Assembly: GCA_030180135.1 (NCBI GenBank)
Contig: CM058231.1
Span: 26,849,034-26,913,033 of the forward strand
Direction: 5' to 3'
From: Orychophragmus violaceus
Lineage: Eukaryota; Streptophyta; Magnoliopsida; Brassicales; Brassicaceae
DNA: 64,000 nt
The position numbers and the translations under genes were made by a program. Of this stretch, positions 10,130 to 21,965 are shown one piece after another; position 1 is the first letter of the stretch; each line of letters opens with the position of its first letter. Under the pieces are notes generated by a model that did no database searches, was not told the DNA's origin, and saw only the letters and a list, made by a program, of their open reading frames with translations.

Positions 10130-11580
10130 TGCTGAAATTTAAGATAAAAGGATTTTTAGTTAATATGTTCAACATGAGTAATCTCGCATTATATTTAATA
10201 ACATTAGTTACCCTCAATAGAATATAATGATTCCAAGATCCACATATAACTAAGATCAAAGTGGGCCACTGGCCGTCACCCAACCTTAGCTTATATCGGT
10301 AAGCCCCATCTCGGCTAATTATATCCGTGATATAACTCTTGGTTGTGAATCTGGGCCCGAGGCTCAATCCACTCTGATGTCTCAAGGTCCGGGACTCCCG
10401 ATGACCCAGTCAAGAAAACCAGACTATACAGTCATGTAATCACTAATGTCTGAGACTCCCAATAACATTAATGAATCACAAACTGTCTTACCCACGCAAA
10501 AGATAGACACCCTCACACTGTAAGGTCATGTGTACAATTGAATGGGTTTCAACAGCTGACATAGACTGGACAAGACATCCAATGCTTGATATTATTTGAG
10601 GTTTATAGGTTTTCTTAAAATTTCATCCCAAAATAGGAGATTACTATTTTGGGAAACTTTCCATTTTGGGAAACCTACTAATTTTGGAAACTTTCATAAT
10701 TGGAAACTTCCTAAAATTGGAAACTTTCTAACTATAGAAATTTCCTAAATATCCAAAACATGCAAATCTAGAAACTTCTATTCTAATAAACTTTCTAATT
10801 TAATATTTTGGAAACTAATTAATTTAAAATCGAATTTTAAATATTAAATAAAATTTTAAATTAAATCTGAAGAAAAGACTCAAATAACTGGCCCAATTGT
10901 TTTAACTTCTTGGCCCAAGGCCCAAGAATTGGTCTATGTCCAAGACATAACCCAATTGCCCAATTAAATGACATAACCGGTCTGGTTCATTAAAATTGGT
11001 CTAACCAAGATTAATTACTACGATAACCACAATTGTTAACCGGTTATTTACTAAACCGGATTTTCTCAATTTATTTGGTCCAACCAAATCAAATTAGAAA
11101 ACCACTGGTTTAGGCACTAAATCCAATTTTAAACGACATTGGATTTCTTATCACGGTTTAACCAGGTTTAATAATTTTTATTAAGTCTGTAAACCGTGAC
11201 GATTAAATTTTAATTATTTTAAATTAATTCAATAATTTTAAGCTTGTTGAATAATTCAAAATCACCAACAACTTAACAATTATTTCGTTCACGATTTCAT
11301 GATAATGATTTTTTTTGACCTTATCCAAATTATTGTTTACCAAAATCAATCAGCATCATGACATCATCACTTAGTTTTGCTCGTCCGGTGTGAATCATCA
11401 CCAACGAGTTTCCAAAACGTATTTGACTAACGTTTTTGATTTTGCTTCTTATAAGCAAATCAATTGTTAAATTCAATAAAGCATCGTGACATTTTATTCT
11501 TTTCTAGTTTTTGAGACTTGTTAATCACAACAATTTCAAACAACTATATGATTCAAAACAAGAAATCCTAATAGAACCAA
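10130..11580 (-). other. Leader of element A
   Basis: 1.45-kb AT-rich noncoding leader. At 10645-10790 it holds an array of GAAACTTTC/GAAACTTCC-type units spaced about 15-20 bases apart; the B leader has the reverse complement at 57430-57600. The part at 10130-10600 (ending with cccactctgatgtctcaagg) is shared with other copia leaders in the window. No coding sequence is supported. Confidence 0.75.
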
Positions 11581-11582
11581 TG

Positions 11583-11594
11583 GCTCTGATACCA
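11583..11594 (-). other. Primer-binding site of element A
   Basis: On the minus strand TGGTATCAGAGC, one base inside the 5' LTR (11596-12230). Perfect match to the usual copia initiator-Met-tRNA site. Confidence 0.92.
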
Positions 11595-11595
11595 C

Positions 11596-12230
11596 TGAAG
11601 GATTGTTTAGTGTTTGTCCTGATTTAATTCTGTCAGATTAAACTCTACTAAACATATTGGATCTAGGTTCTCTTGCAGAATCATTAGGGGATCTCGAAAT
11701 ACCTTGTTATGCAGCGGAAGAATCAGGTATGAGTCAGAGATCAGCAGAACCACCAAGAGGTTGTTCCTCCAAAGGCTCACACACGCACACTAACAGGAAG
11801 AAAGGCTGCTAGACCAGAGAGAGGGAGGCGCAGAGAGAGAGGAGAGGCGCAGAGAGAGTTGGACAAAAGAGAGCTAGGTTTAGTTTTAGTTATAAAACTC
11901 TTGTCTAGTTCTGATGGGCTTTTGGGCCCAAATCCCAGTCTGATTAAATCCCTTAGATTTAATCAGGCCCCTTTATTCTCTCTAAGTACAGTAAATGCCT
12001 GGCACTTTTACCGTACTTCTGCTGAACCATTCCCTTATAGTTTTCCTGTTAGCTTAGGCGTGTGACCCATATGAGATCATATAATAAAGGCAATAAATCC
12101 AAGACTTACAGATCATGAGCGGACTCTAGCAAGCCATCATGACCCCCAGTATTATATGACTTATGTCTGATCATTGACATACTCTTACTTTCTAGAGACA
12201 GTACAGAGATTACTGGACATAATTCCAACA
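11596..12230 (-). repeat. 5' LTR of element A (635 bp)
   Basis: Partner of 4668-5302. Two of the three differences are at the loop of the 11-bp inverted repeat (11940-11966) and in a cccatatg(a/g)gatc segment. A weak TATA-like ttttataac is readable on the minus strand near 11890. Confidence 0.95.
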
Positions 12231-12235
12231 GAAAG

Positions 12236-14400
12236 AACAAGTGGAACTGCGTGTCTGGTATGAAGCAATGGTTGCTGCATGAGCCGTAGAAATTCTTCAC
12301 TTGTAGGAGCCTTTCGTAGTTGGTTTTAGAAATTAAGTAATTGCTACTATGTACCTGCCTTGTGCAGAAATGTCTTTCATTTTCTAGTAAGAATTTGGAT
12401 GTTTTTCATTTTGATAAAAGACAAGTTTTGTTCTTTAGATCTTAATGAAATATCATATAGTAGCACCCCGTTTGGAATGGGTTTTATGTCTTAAACCAGC
12501 GAAAGTTAGAATATAACACAAATACTAAAAGTTTAAGTCTGATGACTTGAAATCGACTTTTCCTTTGCATAGTCGTTTGACCATACAGAGTGAAGCGGAT
12601 TCATAAGTTCCATAGTTTTGGACTCATTCGGTTATAAATCATTTGAGATATGAATTCTGTTCACTGGACCAAATGACTAATGCCCTTTTAGCAGAGCTAA
12701 AGGATACGGGCCAGAGGCTTATTGGGCCTTACACATACTGATGTATGCGGCCCGATGAGCATTAGTGCGAAAGGAAATCATCTGTACTTCATTACCTTAT
12801 TGATGGCATCAATAAGTATGGCTGTGTTCATTTGATGAGACACGAGCAGGAATCCCTTGAGGAGTTCCAAGATGAAGTGTAGAACCGATTTGACAGAAGT
12901 ATTGAGATCCTTGATTGAATCGCGGAGGAAAATACTTGAGTAAAGAATTGGGTGATCATCTAACAGAATGAATCGGATCTTATTAGATATGCTCGGATTA
13001 ATGATGAGTCACAGGAATCTTCCATAATAATTTAAGAATACGTTCTAAAATGTCTATGTTTACGCTAAATAAGTTTCTATCAGAATCAGTGAAAAACACC
13101 ACATTGGATATGGACTGGGTGATTTCCAAATATGTTTTTCTGATTAATTGGGATTGCAAGGTTTGTGTAAGACAGTTGTCAACAAACAAACTTGAATCCA
13201 AATCTGATAAGGGCTGCTTCGCCGGTTGTCCTAGGGAAACCGAGGCTTAGTACTTTTGCAACCAATCCGAGAAAAAAGTTTTGTTGTTCGGAATTCTGTT
13301 TTTCCAAGAAGAACAGTGGGAGTAAAAGTACAGCTCGAAGAAATTCGAGAAACACAGGAGACTATTTGACCTGTTGAGGGAGAGCAGCGATTGGATCTAC
13401 AGAGTGCTGTAGGATCTACACCTGTGGAGCCTGAAGTTCGCAGATCCTAATGGATCCGTCACTAAATCGAGGGTGATTCCTCGTGACCGATTGTCGTGAT
13501 CTATTGATCATTGAAAAGTGACGAGCATGCGAGATTCAAAGAAGCGATGGTGAGCCCCAACTCCAAAAATTGGCTGGGTATGCATGTTAGCTTCACCGAT
13601 CCATTTCTGGATTGAAGCAAACATCTTGGAGTTGGAATCAACATTCTGATAATGTGGTCAAGAGTTTTGACTTGATCAGGAACGAATAGAAACTATACGT
13701 TTACAAGAAGACTAGTGGGAACGTAAATGCATTTCTCTCATTGTATGTTGATAACATACTTAATCTCATAAACGACGTTCTGATGCTAAAGTCTTGTAAA
13801 GATTTGGGTCAGAAGTCAAAATCCTTATGTTGATAAGGTATTGGACAGTTCAAATATGCATGATTCCAAGAATGGCTTCATACCAAAGGTCTTATGGAAA
13901 TAATCTAAGCGAGATGAAGTGTCTTGGACACTGGCTGAGCTAGTAACAATATTAGCAAGATGAAGTTTTCTTGAACACTGGCTGAACTAGTATTGATGAG
14001 TGTGATTCCTAATGCTGCTACAATAGAATCCATCATGAATGCCATATTTTGTGCTCGTCTAGATGCAGTTTACGCACATAGCATGACGAGAAAATACCAA
14101 TATGTTCCGGTAAAAGTCACTGAACAGTTACCAAAAATATCCCAAGTGTTTAAGAAACACTAAGGATAGGTTCGTGGTGAACTAAGGAAGTGACGAACCA
14201 GTTGAAAGTAGTTAGACGGACAAAGACGATTCCCGGTTCCCACCTGGTTATGTCTCTTTGTCTGAATAGCGGTGCTATCTGTTGGAAAGGCTCTAAGATG
14301 TGGACCGTAGAATAGTGCTTTTATCTGAATGGCGGTGTGGTTTGTTGGAATTGTTTCAAGCAATGACACCGCAGTCTCTCCCACAACCTAAGCACGAGAT
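12236..14400 (+). pseudogene. Decayed pol of element X
   Basis: Continuation of X after element A (the joint gaaag resumes the order seen uninterrupted at 28741). Fragments of copia pol are recognisable but in many frames: a GAG-pre-integrase/integrase trace near 12640-12960, an integrase C-terminal trace near 13190-13330, a reverse transcriptase trace near 13670-13800 reading YVDN instead of YVDD, and an RNase H trace to 14400. Numerous stops and deletions make it non-coding. D, E, F, G and H carry recognisably the same eroded version. Confidence 0.8.
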
Positions 14401-15264
14401 TTAATCTGTTGCTGTAGATATAAGATATCTGAAGAGATGATCTTGATTCTAGTGGGAGTTATTTTAGTTATGTGATGATTTTATAGACATGGTAATGTTT
14501 ATAAAAGTTAAAACCGACATCGGTATTATTTGATTATTGGATGATTAAATAATAGTCCCAAAGTATTTTTTGATCATCTTATAGGTCATCAAGTTGAGGA
14601 CTTGATCATGAAACCCTATAAGTAAAAGATGACATAAATTACGATTGTCCCTAGTCGAGGTTGTTGAAATGGGACACCAATAACCGCGCGAGACTAGTAT
14701 GTGAGGTGACTGCTGGACTAAGTTTCATGGAGTCAATGATATGATTATCACAGTCAGTCACATAGATATATGTTGGTGAACATATGATCGGACATGACCC
14801 GCTTAATGAGAACTCCACAGGATAGTTATATCAGTGTCATGGGAGGTTCTCATTACGACTATAGAGTATAGTCCTTAGACCTGAGTTCATCATGCTTTCT
14901 AGCATATGAATTGGTGCGTTTTGACCTTGTCAAACGTCGTTCCGTAACTGGCGGCTATAACGGCATTGCTTATGCGTATCATGAAGTATGTGTAGAAACA
15001 GGGATGGAACAAGATGGGATTTGTCCCTCATGTATAACGGGAGATAAATATCTCAGGGCCCATCGAAGATTTGATACTGAGAAAATGCATGGCCGTGCTC
15101 AAACGAGGTGATTGTCAGTCGTTTGTTTTATCAGTATAGATCAGGAGTTCGATGAACTTTATGTTGGCTATAATAAGGATGACACAGTCTCTTGCCTTAT
15201 GCCATATCGAGATATAGAGACGAAGGGATTATAGGAATAGGTGATTCCAGTACAAGTGGAAGAT
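14401..15264 (+). other. 3' noncoding domain and polypurine tract of element X
   Basis: About 860 bases without a gene, alignable with the 3' regions of the other copia copies. It includes the facing segment atcaagttgaggacttgat near 14587 and a damaged copy of the CTCC...GGAG hairpin near 15026-15043. The polypurine tract (caagtggaagat, about 15253-15264) has one change from the usual form. Confidence 0.75.
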
Positions 15265-15953
15265 TGTTGGGATTATGTCCTGAAATCACATTGTACTCAC
15301 TCTAGAGATAGTTGTATTGTCGAGATCGGACAATTCATGTGATACTGGGTAGTCATAATGTTTTGCTAGAAACCGCTTATGACAAATGAGTTGTAACTCA
15401 TTTCCAGTATCGTGTGAACCTAAACAAGCTGGATGTACTTGTATGAGATTGATCATTGGTATATGATCAGTTTGATGTGTATTGGATACACATTGAATTT
15501 GTGTTTTTGAGAACTGTGTTGATCGACACACTAGATGTATCGATCGACACGGGGTCGTGTATTGGATACACGATTCGGTTTATGAATTAAATTAACCCAG
15601 TTTAATTACTGGGTAATTAGGTCGACTCCGAGCCTATATATACGATATTAGGCTCGAGTTTTAACCTAACAATTCATAACTGGTCGCTCACAGAAACTTC
15701 TCGAAAAACAGAAACTCCCTGCAGATCCGATTCCCGGTACTATCATCCCGGCGGATTCCTGCTTGTGTGCGTGTGGACTGAAGTAGAGGCGAGGCACTTG
15801 AATCGCTGAAGGATCTCGTTTACTAATCACCTTCCGCTGCCAATCTCCAGGTAAACGTAGATCCGTGATTTTCCTTGAATTCATTATAACTAAACCCTAT
15901 ATCCTAGGCTCGGAATTCAGAATAGGGTTCCCTGATTGGATTAGGAACGGCTA
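15265..15953 (+). repeat. 3' LTR of element X, left part (689 bp)
   Basis: Starts TGTTGGGATT and breaks off after aacggcta. The missing last 13 bases (ggaattcccaaca) are found at 47657-47669, after a second aacggcta. It lacks a 16-bp stretch (equivalent to acagggtcacacacct) present in the 5' LTR. Its first 150 bases match the LTR at 44644-45360 rather than the X 5' LTR. A heat-shock-like trimer is at 15695-15707. Confidence 0.85.
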
Positions 15954-15968
15954 TCCTTTCGCACAGGA

Positions 15969-16657
15969 AGTTGGAATCCCTAGGATCCTAGGTCTAGGTG
16001 ATTGAATCTAAGAACTGACCTCGTGATTACCTGGAGATTGGCAGCGGAAATTGGAGCAGGTAAACGAGGTCTAGAGCGCCTCAATCGCTGCGCCTCTAAC
16101 GAAGTCCACACGCACACAAGCTGGAATCCGCCGGGATGCTAGTACCGGTGATCGGATCTCCTGGGATTCTCTGCGTGTTTCTAGAGGAAGAGGGTCTATT
16201 TTCTGTCAAGAAAAACTGTCTGCGACGGCTCTCTCTCTTTAGGTCGTGTAACCTGGCCCTTATAAACAGGCCTACGGTTCATAAACCGTAACATCAGTTA
16301 CGGTATCGACCTTGTGTCGATCGTTGCAACCAATGGCAACGATCGACGCACCTCTTGTATCGATCGACGCACCATAGCAACGATCGACACACCCCTTAAA
16401 CACGAATTCAATGTGTATCCAATACGCATTGATAGGACCATATGCCAATGATCAATTCCCTACAGAAGCGTATCCAACTTGCTTAGGTGTGTGACCCTTT
16501 AGGTTCACACGATACTAGAAATGAGTTACAACTCATTTGTCATAAGCGGTTTCTAGCAAAACATTATGACTACCCAGTATCACATGAATTGTCCGATCTC
16601 AACAATACAACTATCTCTAGAGTGAGTACAATGTGATTTCAGGACATAATCCCAACA
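15969..16657 (-). repeat. 3' LTR of element D (about 689 bp)
   Basis: Minus-strand LTR whose outer end is recognisable as gttggaatccc and whose inner end is cccaaca at 16657, followed by a polypurine tract (16658-16669, minus strand). It belongs to the same subfamily as 38816-39442 (shared ctgcgacggctc segment). It holds a TCGATCGACGC cluster at 16316-16400. Confidence 0.8.
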
Positions 16658-17553
16658 ATCTCCCACTTGTACTGGAATCACCTATTCCTATAATCCCTTC
16701 GTCACTATATCTCGATGTAGCATAAGGCAAGAGACTGTGTCATCCTTATTATAGCCAACATCATGTTCATAGAACTCCTGATCTATACTGATATAACAAA
16801 CGACTGACAATCACCTCGTTTGAGCACGACCATGCATTTTCTCAGTATCAAATCTTCGATGGGCCCTGAGATATTTATCTCCCGTTATACAGGAGGGACA
16901 AATTCCATCTTGTTCCATCCCTGTTTCTACACATACTTCATGATACACCTAAGCAATGCCTTTATAGCCGCCATTTACGGATCGACGTTTGACAAGGTCA
17001 AAGTGCACCAATTCATATGCTAGAAAGCATGATGAACTCAGGTCTAAGGACTATACTCTATAGTCGTAATGAGAATCTCCCATGACATTGAAACAACTAT
17101 CCTGTGGAGTTCTCATTAGCAGGTCATGTCCAATTATATGTTCACCAACATATATTTATGTGACTGACTGTGATAATCATATCATTGACTCCATGAAACT
17201 TAGTCCAACAGCCACCTCACATACTAGCCTCGCGCGGTTATTGGTGCCCCACTTCAATAACCTCGACTAGGGACAATCATAATTTATGTCATCCTTTACT
17301 TATAGGGTTTCATGATCAAGTCCTCAACTTGATGACCTATATGATGACCATAAAATACTTTGGGACTATTATTTAATTATCCAATAATTAAATAATACCG
17401 ATGTCAGTTTTAACTTACACAAACATTACCAAAGCATGTCTATGTAAAGTTTACAACATAACTAAAACAACTCCCACTAGAATCAAGATCATTTCTTCAG
17501 ATATCTTATATTTACAGCACTCAGAATAAATTTCGTGCTTAGGTTGTGGGAGA
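16658..17553 (-). other. 3' noncoding domain of element D
   Basis: Same order of conserved blocks as in A, B, C, E, F, G, H and X, on the minus strand. Hairpin copy ctcccgttatacaggag lies near 16880. The region is cut at 17553 by the insertion of element C (duplication ggaga). Confidence 0.8.
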
Positions 17554-18236
17554 TGTTGGGAATGTCCTGAAATCTATTGTACTTGCTCTTAGTGAAAGTC
17601 ATATTGTCGAGATGAGACAATCACATAACACTAGGTAGTCATAACGCTTTGCTAGAAGCCACTTATGATCAATGAGTTGAGAACTCATTGCTAGTGTTAT
17701 ATGATCCTACAGGGTCACACACCTAAGCAAACTGGGCGTTAAAGACGAGGTGGATCATTAATGTAATGATCCAGTGAATGCATATTTGATATGCATTCGA
17801 TATCAATATTCTGGGGCAGTGTCGATCGTTGCAGATAGTGCATCGATCGATGCAACTCGCGGATTAATCAGATTAATTTGGTTTAATCGTTGGTTAATTC
17901 CGTTACGGTTTAAGTCGACATATATAAGATATATGGTCGACCTAAACTGATTTCTAACCTAACTCACAGCAACCAGAACGATATAGAAACCTCTCTAGAG
18001 ATTAGATCTCTGAAAGGCACTAGCATCCCTCCTGTCCAGTTTGTGTGCGTATGGATACCAGTAGAGGCACAGCGTTTGAGGTGCTTCGTGATCTCGATTA
18101 TCTGCTAATACTTCCGCTGCTAATCATTAGGTAAATCTGAGATCCTTTAGATTCAATTACATGAACCTTAGATCCAAGGCTCGGAATTCAAGACTAGGGT
18201 TGCTAATTCTGATTAGAACTGCTAGAAATTCCTTCA
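17554..18236 (+). repeat. 5' LTR of element C (683 bp)
   Basis: TGTTGGGAATG...AAATTCCTTCA. TATA box TATATAAG at 17921-17928. A TCGATCGTTGCA/TGCATCGATCGATGCA pair lies at 17819-17856. Confidence 0.93.
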
Positions 18237-18237
18237 G

Positions 18238-19395
18238 TGGTATCAGAGCTTTAGGGTTCCATTGAATCTGTAGCATGTTGATTAGATTAGTTGAATCTGA
18301 ATCTGTGTATGGTTGATACAAACTTGCTAAAATTCGTTTTCATGAAAACCTAGTTTAGGGTTATGTTCGAAAACGTCTTAGGGTCTTTTCGCATGGTGTC
18401 GATCGATGCCAATCCGGCATCGATCGACAAAGGGCGAAAACCCAAATAAAATTTAGGGGTTTTTCGCATGGTGTCGATCGTTGCCAATCCGGCATCGATC
18501 GACACATGGCAAAAACCCGAATAAAACTCAGTTTTCGCCTAGTGTCGATCGACACAAACCTCGCGAAATTGATGAATCGGTTCAATTGGATTGGACCGGT
18601 TATCGAGCTTGGTTAAAGATGGTCGAACACTGTGAATGGTTTAATTGCGATTGGTTTGATTAGGTTGACATCGACCGATGCTAATGTAGCATCGATCGAT
18701 GCTGACCGGTATTCAAAACCGGATCAATTGGATTGATCGGTTATCGCGGATTGCTTTTGGTTATCCTGCATCGATCGACACTATAGTAGTGTCGGTCGAC
18801 ATCAGGCTTGATGATTAGGTTATTGAACCTGAAATCACAGAACCGAAGCAAGATGAATCAATTAATTATAAGAATTAAAACATAATAAAACTGAACGTTT
18901 TAAATGATTCCGTTCCTCAATCAAATATCAAGTGATACTTGATGTCATTCCAATCTTGTCAACTGTCAAGACCCATTTAATTGTGCGATAGACTTGCAGT
19001 GCAAGATGTCCACAATTTCATGAGTAAGACAGAGGTAATCGTGTTGATGGACTTGCAGTGCAAGACGTCAACAATTACATGACTGAAAAGATTGGTTTAC
19101 TTGACTGGGCCATCAAAATCGTTTTGGGCTCGGAGACATCAGGTGGATTGGACATAAGATGTCAATCCACAACCAAGAGTTATATTGGATATAACTAGCA
19201 AAGTTGTTGCTTACCTAGATAGCTAAATTTGGATGATAGCCAGTGGCTCACCCAAGTTTAGTGAAGTATGGGTCTTGGATCATTATATTCATCTGAGGAA
19301 ACATTGTTTGAATATAATGCGAGTTTTCTTAAAAGTTAAGACTTCTCATTTCTTGAACATCATAACTAAACCTTTTCCTTTCTTTGTTCTCAGCT
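18238..19395 (+). other. Primer-binding site and leader of element C
   Basis: TGGTATCAGAGC at 18238-18249. The following 1.15-kb leader has TCGATCGACAC-type pairs at 18395-18550 and 18665-18810. A segment at 18950-19380 shared with other copia leaders follows. No gene is seen. Confidence 0.85.
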
Positions 19396-20405
19396 ATGAC
19401 TAACACTCATAATAACTCTTTCTCCCTGCGATCCGTCCTTGAGAAGGACAAGTTAAATGGATTGAATTTTCTCGAATGGTATCGGAACTTGAGAATTGTT
19501 CTCAAGCGGGAGAAAAGGGACTATGTCCTGGAAACTGTTCTCCCTGAAAAACCGAGAGCCAATGCTGCACATGCAGAAAGGAGTGCTTGGGATAAGCATT
19601 CCAATGATGTGGTCGATGTGAATTGTCTCATGTTGGCTACCATGAACTCGGATTTGCAGAAGCAATACGAGAACGTGGAGTCGCCAGTGGAGATGATTAC
19701 TAGCCTGAAAAGCATGTTTCAGGAGCAAGCACGAACTGAGAGATACCAGACGGTTAAATCTCTCATTGAATGCAAGCTACCGAAGGACAGTCCGGTCAGT
19801 CCTCATGTCATTAAGATGATGGGTTATATTGATAACCTGGAGAGGCTGGATTGTCCCATCAGCCAAGAGTTGGCTACTGACATCATTCTGCAGTCACTGC
19901 CGTCAAGTTATGATCAGTTTGTTATGAACTATAACATGAATAACTTGACGAAGACGTTGACTGAACTGCATGGCATGCTCAAGACAGGTGAGCCTAATAT
20001 CAAGAAGGGCACTCCTAATGTACTTATGGTACAAGGGGGGTAAGAAGTTTAAGAAACTTGGCAAAGGCAAGGGAAAGGGCAAGGCAGTCCAGGTTGAGAA
20101 CCAGGACACGCCTGCGCCAGCCCCGAAGCCCAAGTCGGGCCCATCTGAGACTGATAAGTGCCATTACTGTAAAGAGCCTGGGCATTGGAAGAGAAATTGC
20201 AACAAATTCTTGGAAGAGAAGAAGAAGAAGAAGAAGACTTTCGAGACTTCATCTTCAGGTATTTATGTTATAGAAGTAAATGTTACTACTTCTGGTTCTA
20301 CTTCTTGGGTATTGGATACCGGCTGTGGTGCTCATATTTGTACAAATATGCAGGGCCTAAGCAACAATAGGAAGTTGGAAAGAGGACAAGTGGACCTGCG
20401 CGTGG
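19396..20405 (+). pseudogene. Gag and protease of element C, broken by two G-run frameshifts
   Basis: Gag starts MTNTHNNSFSLRSVLEKDK at 19396 and is open to TAA 20041-20043. Just before the stop a run of six G (about 20036-20041) has shifted the frame. The next frame carries the lysine-rich stretch, the CCHC knuckle CHYCKEPGHWKRNC and the protease site VLDTGCGAH, then shifts again at the G run 20404-20408. Both lesions are in homopolymers, so a sequencing or assembly error cannot be excluded; slippage during replication is equally possible. Otherwise the protein resembles A and B. Confidence 0.85.
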
Positions 20406-21965
20406 GGGAATGGAGCAAGAGTTGCTGCATTAGCCGTAGGAACATATAACTTGTCTTTACCTTCTGGTTTGGTTTTAAAGCTTAATAATTGCTACTATGT
20501 ACCTGCTATAAGCAGAAATATTATTTCCATTCCTATTTTGGATGTGGAAGGATATCAGTTTTCAATTAAGAATAAATGTTGTTCTTTTGATTACAATGAT
20601 ATATTTTATGGTAGCAGCCCATTAGAGAATGGGCTTTATGTTTTAAACCAGACTGCACCAATCTATAACATTAACACCAAGAGATTCAAATCAAATGACA
20701 CAAATCAGACTTTTCTTTGGCATTGTCGTTTGGGCCACATAAACGAGAAACGGATTCAAAAGCTCCATAGTGATGGGCTTTTCGGCTCATTTGATTATGA
20801 ATCATGTGCGAAATGTGAATCTTGTTTACTAGGCAAAATGACTAAGGCCCCTTTCAACAAATCAAATGAAAGGGCCAGTGACCTATTGGGCCTTATACAT
20901 ACAGATGTGTGCGGCCCAATGAGCACAAGTGCCAGAGGAAATTTTCGATACTTCATTACCTTCACTGATGATTTCAGCAGGTATGGCTATGTCTATTTAA
21001 TGAGACACAAGTCGGAATCCTTTGAAAAGTTCAAATAGTTCCAAAATGAAGTACATAACCAACTTGGCAAAAGTATTAAGGCTCTTCGATCAGATCGTGG
21101 AGGAGAATACTTAAGCCAAGAATTCAGTGATCATTTGAGAGATTGTGGAATTGTTTCACAACTCACTCCTCTTGGAACACCACAATGGAATGGGGTGTCC
21201 GAGAGGAGGAATCGAACTTTATTAGATATGGTTTGATCAATGATGAGTCTCTCAACTCTTCCATTATCCTTTTGGGGATACACTCTAGAAACGTCTGCGT
21301 TTACACTTAATAGGGTTCCGTCAAAATCAGTTGCAAAGACACCACATAAGATGTGGACTGGAAATGTTCCTAGTTTGTCTTTCCTGAAGATTTGGGGTTG
21401 CGAAGCTTATGTTAAGCGATTAATTACAGATAAGCTCGAACCCAAATCTGATAAGTGCTACTTCATTGGTTATCCTAAGGAAACCAAGGCATACTACTTT
21501 TACAACCATTCCGAGAACAAAGTGTTTGTTGCTCGGAACTGTGCTTTTCTTGAGAGAGAGTTTCTTTCCAAGAGAAACAGTGGGAGTAAAGTACAACTCG
21601 AAGAAGTTCGAGAGCCACAGGAAACCGCCCAGCCCATTGTGGAGGAGCAACTGTTGGATCTACAAAGAGTTGTAGAGACGGCGCCTGTGGAGCCTGGAAT
21701 TCGCCGATCCGAAAGGATCCGTCACGAACCCGAGAGATATAGATTTCTCGTAACCAATTGTCATGATTTGTTGATCATTGACAGTGACGAGCCAGCGAAT
21801 TTTGAAGAAGCGATGATGAGCCCTGACTCCGAAAAGTGGCTGAAAGCCGCTGAATCCGAAATGGGATCCATGTCACAGAACCAAGTATGGACTTTGGTTG
21901 ATTTACCCGATGGTGCAAGACCCATTGAGTGTAAATGGATTTTCAAGAAGAAAATTGATGTGGAT
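20406..21965 (+). pseudogene. GAG-pre-integrase, integrase and start of reverse transcriptase of element C
   Basis: Frame open from 20406 with two internal stops, TAG 21036-21038 and TGA 21234-21236. It shows the His-Cys zinc site (WHCRLGH ... CAKCESC), HTDVCGPM, RSDRGGEY and NGVSERRNR, which supply the D-D-E residues of a copia integrase. A C-terminal linker with RRSERIRHEPERY follows. The reverse transcriptase starts (IECKWIFKKKIDVDG) and is then cut off at 21965, where the inverted repeat begins. Confidence 0.88.

Larger units (their letters stand above)
4668..12230 (-). mobile_element. Copia element A, nearly intact, minus strand, 7,563 bp
   Basis: Flanked by the 5-bp duplication gaaag (4663-4667 and 12231-12235) within the gag-pol boundary of X. 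Both LTRs are 635 bp and differ at 3 positions by my count (about 0.5%), so it is a recent insertion. A primer site lies inside the right LTR and a polypurine tract inside the left LTR, as expected for minus orientation. Its polyprotein frame has one nonsense codon. It lacks the TCGATCGACAC motif found in nearly all its neighbours. Confidence 0.95.

Noticed and set aside
11583..11594. tRNA gene candidates near the primer-binding sites
   Set aside because: Only the short complement to a tRNA 3' end is present; no cloverleaf arms or internal promoter boxes follow.
12106..12300. Short minus-strand frame crossing the right edge of element A
   Set aside because: It spans the LTR, target duplication and X pol remnant, and is only a chance frame across an insertion junction.
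14911..15111. 66-75-codon frames repeated in the 3' noncoding domains on both strands
   Set aside because: They coincide with the conserved noncoding domain and have no known domain. Conservation is better explained by RNA-level or sequence-level constraint.
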